Source: CAYJBH01 sp964370765
GTDB taxonomy: Bacteria; Bacillota; Clostridia; Oscillospirales; Ruminococcaceae
DNA: 6,096 bases
Assembly (NCBI GenBank): GCA_964370765.1
Contig: CAYJKW010000092.1
Coordinates: 1-6,096, forward strand
Direction of reading: 5' to 3'
Made by a program: the position numbers and the translations under genes. Shown piece after piece: positions 4,740 through 6,096 of this stretch. The notes beneath the pieces were generated by a model. The model saw nothing but the letters and a program-made list of their open reading frames with translations, was not told the DNA's origin and did no database searches. The first letter of the stretch is position 1. Every line of letters starts with the position of its first letter.

Positions 4740-4826
4740 ATGCTAGGCTAAATTGGCGTAAATAGTTTTCAAGTAACTAAAAGCATTGATTTTACTAGTG
4801 TTTTGGCACTTGTGGCAAGCTCTACT

Positions 4827-4865
4827 GAGTATATGCTTGAATAAGCGGAAAATATAACAGAATAA
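4827..4865 (+). pseudogene. Degenerate copy of the spoIVB 3' end
   Basis: The 41 bases starting here match the last codons of spoIVB and the bases just past its stop (2762-2802) at 33 positions. Translated in the matching frame it reads EYMLE-stop-AENITE-stop, against ENMLESAENITE in the intact gene, so a serine codon has become TAA (4842-4844). Upstream the similarity fades: TLALVASSTE-like codons may be a shrunken relic of HVLVNDPTKG, but this is weak. No start or frame of useful length exists. It marks the left end of the second copy of a duplicated segment. Confidence 0.75.
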
Positions 4866-4867
4866 AT

Positions 4868-4946
4868 AAAAGTGGTAGTCCTTATCTAAATTTTGAACCT
4901 AGGCTTTTAACCTAAAAGTTGCAAGATAATAGGACTAGCACTTTTT
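4868..4946 (+). terminator. Long imperfect stem-loop, probable bidirectional terminator
   Basis: Positions 4868-4887 pair with 4924-4945 (19 pairs, one G-G mismatch at 4875/4938, a two-base bulge at 4929-4930). The 36-base loop holds a smaller hairpin, CTTTT (4904-4908) with AAAAG (4914-4918). A T run closes it on the plus strand (4942-4946) and TTTTATTTATT follows it on the minus strand. It insulates the promoter that begins at 4949. A tiny palindromic element is another reading. Confidence 0.7.
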
Positions 4947-4948
4947 CA

Positions 4949-4978
4949 TTGACACTTCCATAAAAAGAGGTGTATAAT
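4949..4978 (+). promoter_or_regulatory. Consensus sigma-A promoter of the diguanylate cyclase gene
   Basis: TTGACA (4949-4954), an 18-base spacer and TATAAT (4973-4978) are both perfect hexamers. The leader to the ATG at 5103 would be about 118 bases. It contains a second GGGGAG (5034-5039) far from the start, the counterpart of GAGGAGGG in the other copy. Confidence 0.88.
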
Positions 4979-5102
4979 TAGATTATTAAAAGAAAATTCT
5001 TGTTATTTGCAGTAGTTTTAGATTGTGGGTAATGGGGAGATTATTTATAATAATATTCGTTTCAAATGTATTAGCTTATTGGACATTGTCAGGAGAGATA
5101 TA

Positions 5103-6096
5103 ATGAAGCTTTTAAAAATATTATTTACTTTATTAATAATCGTTAGTTTATTTGTATCTCTTTACATTACAAATTTAACCTATATAGACATAGAGGTTAA
5201 GGAGCAAAATATAATTGAAACATATGCTGGTAGAATTCAATCAGCTCTGCAATCACAAATACAAGTTAGCCAGATTTTAGGGGAAATATTAATTATACAG
5301 AACGGACAAATCAGTGATGTGCATTTTAATAGAATTTCAGAGGCTCTTTATAATGCGAACATTGAACCATCTATTGCGTATCTTCCTAATGGCATTTTCA
5401 CACAAGTGTATCCTAATGAATTAAACGCTTTTATCGTAGGGTACAATGTATTTGAAGATGAAACAGCAAGAGACGATGCAATTATGGCAAGGGATAGCGG
5501 TGAAATAGTTGTTTCAGGTCCATATAAGCTCGCTGGTGGCCAAATAGGCATCGTTATTCGCAACCCAGTGTTTATTGATGGTGAATTTATTGGATTTTCT
5601 GCCGTGGTAGTTCATGCTGATAAGCTTTTGTCATCAATTGCCGCAACAAACCTTCCCAATCTTGGATATGAGATTAAAATTTCCTCGATTTATCAAGAGC
5701 AGGAGCTAGAACTTTTTACCTCCGAAGATTTTAACTCTAGCTATGCAAGCAATTATAATTTTAAGCTTGGCAATGCGGACTTACAGATGGATTTACATAG
5801 CAAAGATAAAATTTGGGTTGTTGTAACTACCTTTATTGCATGTTTTCTTGCGTTGATAGCTATCAATCTGTTTGTTTATAGATACATGAAAAAAGCTCGT
5901 ATAATTAGAGAAAATTTAACTAAAAAGCTTGAGACAGACGCTTTAACAGGTGCCAACAATAGGGTGAAAGTTGAAAAATATTTTAAGGAAGCAACGGGGA
6001 CTGAGTTTGCTATATTCTACCTTGACCTTAACAAGTTTAAGCCTGTTAATGATAACTATGGTCATGAAATGGGCGATAAAGTTTTGATTGCTTTTG
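5103..6096 (+). CDS. CHASE-GGDEF diguanylate cyclase, 3' end cut by window edge
   Basis: This gene encodes a membrane sensor enzyme expected to make cyclic di-GMP from two GTP; the first 331 codons are present. Residues 5-24 are a membrane segment. Residues about 35-230 lie outside the cell and resemble a CHASE ligand-binding domain, with the typical late segment GGQIGIVIRNPVF-DGEFIGF (145-165). A second membrane segment spans about 238-260, followed by a short linker helix. The GGDEF domain begins at about 278 with TDALTGANNR and continues with YLDLNKFKPVNDNYGHEMGD, where D308 is the expected metal-binding aspartate. The GG(D/E)EF active-site loop itself lies beyond the window, so activity and any EAL domain cannot be judged. 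AGGAG (5091-5095) is seven bases before the ATG. The gene may once have lain directly downstream of spoIVB, judging by the spoIVB relic before its promoter. Confidence 0.93.
   Translation, partial: MKLLKILFTLLIIVSLFVSLYITNLTYIDIEVKEQNIIETYAGRIQSALQSQIQVSQILGEILIIQNGQISDVHFNRISEALYNANIEPSIAYLPNGIFTQVYPNELNAFIVGYNVFEDETARDDAIMARDSGEIVVSGPYKLAGGQIGIVIRNPVFIDGEFIGFSAVVVHADKLLSSIAATNLPNLGYEIKISSIYQEQELELFTSEDFNSSYASNYNFKLGNADLQMDLHSKDKIWVVVTTFIACFLALIAINLFVYRYMKKARIIRENLTKKLETDALTGANNRVKVEKYFKEATGTEFAIFYLDLNKFKPVNDNYGHEMGDKVLIAF

Larger units (their letters stand above)
4827..5039. repeat. Diverged direct repeat, copy 2
   Basis: This is the counterpart of 2762-2982. The order is the same: spoIVB tail relic (4827-4865), long stem-loop (4868-4945), the shared TTTTTCATTGAC with promoter (4942-4978), then a leader sharing GATTGTGG-TAATGGGGAG style blocks. 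The distance from the stop codon to the -35 is 84 bases here and 93 in copy 1. In this copy the leader feeds the diguanylate cyclase gene. Confidence 0.7.

Noticed and set aside
5348..5563. 71-codon minus-strand frame
   Set aside because: It is antisense to the CHASE domain of the diguanylate cyclase gene.

Overview
The window looks like chromosomal DNA from a spore-forming, low-to-moderate-GC Firmicute, most likely class Clostridia. The evidence is a full-length SpoIVB peptidase behind a sigma-F/sigma-G type promoter, a compact acpP-accB-accC lipid cluster, AT-rich intergenic DNA, strong AGGAGG-type ribosome binding sites and many intrinsic terminators. The species cannot be fixed from the sequence alone.

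Layout. (1) Positions 1-1379, minus strand: acpP, accB and the 5' part of accC (cut by the left edge) form one tight operon of fatty acid synthesis. It has a near-consensus sigma-A promoter (1457-1485) and an AT-rich array of TTAAC units that may be an operator. (2) Positions 1500-2839, plus strand: spoIVB, with a perfect match to the sigma-G consensus, an overlapping match to the sigma-F -10 element, and its own terminator. The usual downstream neighbour spo0A is absent. (3) Positions 2840-4740: an accessory-looking insert-like segment. It holds an orphan membrane-anchored protein behind a strong promoter and a six-codon leader ORF, an internally deleted GNAT acetyltransferase remnant, several hairpins, and a self-contained two-gene unit (RHH-DUF1413 protein plus a 65-residue putative winged-helix protein). 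That unit has a palindrome over its promoter and a strong terminator. (4) Positions 4827-6096: a degenerate second copy of the spoIVB 3' end, a long stem-loop, a consensus promoter, and the first 331 codons of a CHASE-GGDEF diguanylate cyclase that runs off the right edge.

The main unlisted structure is a diverged direct repeat. The segment holding the spoIVB 3' end, stem-loop, TTGAC promoter and leader (2762-2982) recurs in the same order at 4827-5039, where the coding tail is broken by an in-frame stop. The roughly 2 kb between the copies therefore probably arrived by duplication or insertion downstream of spoIVB, and the diguanylate cyclase may once have lain directly after spoIVB.

Functionally, the lipid operon is housekeeping and vegetatively expressed, while spoIVB is a forespore gene for the sigma-K checkpoint. 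The accessory segment holds regulators and remnants whose functions I cannot assign.
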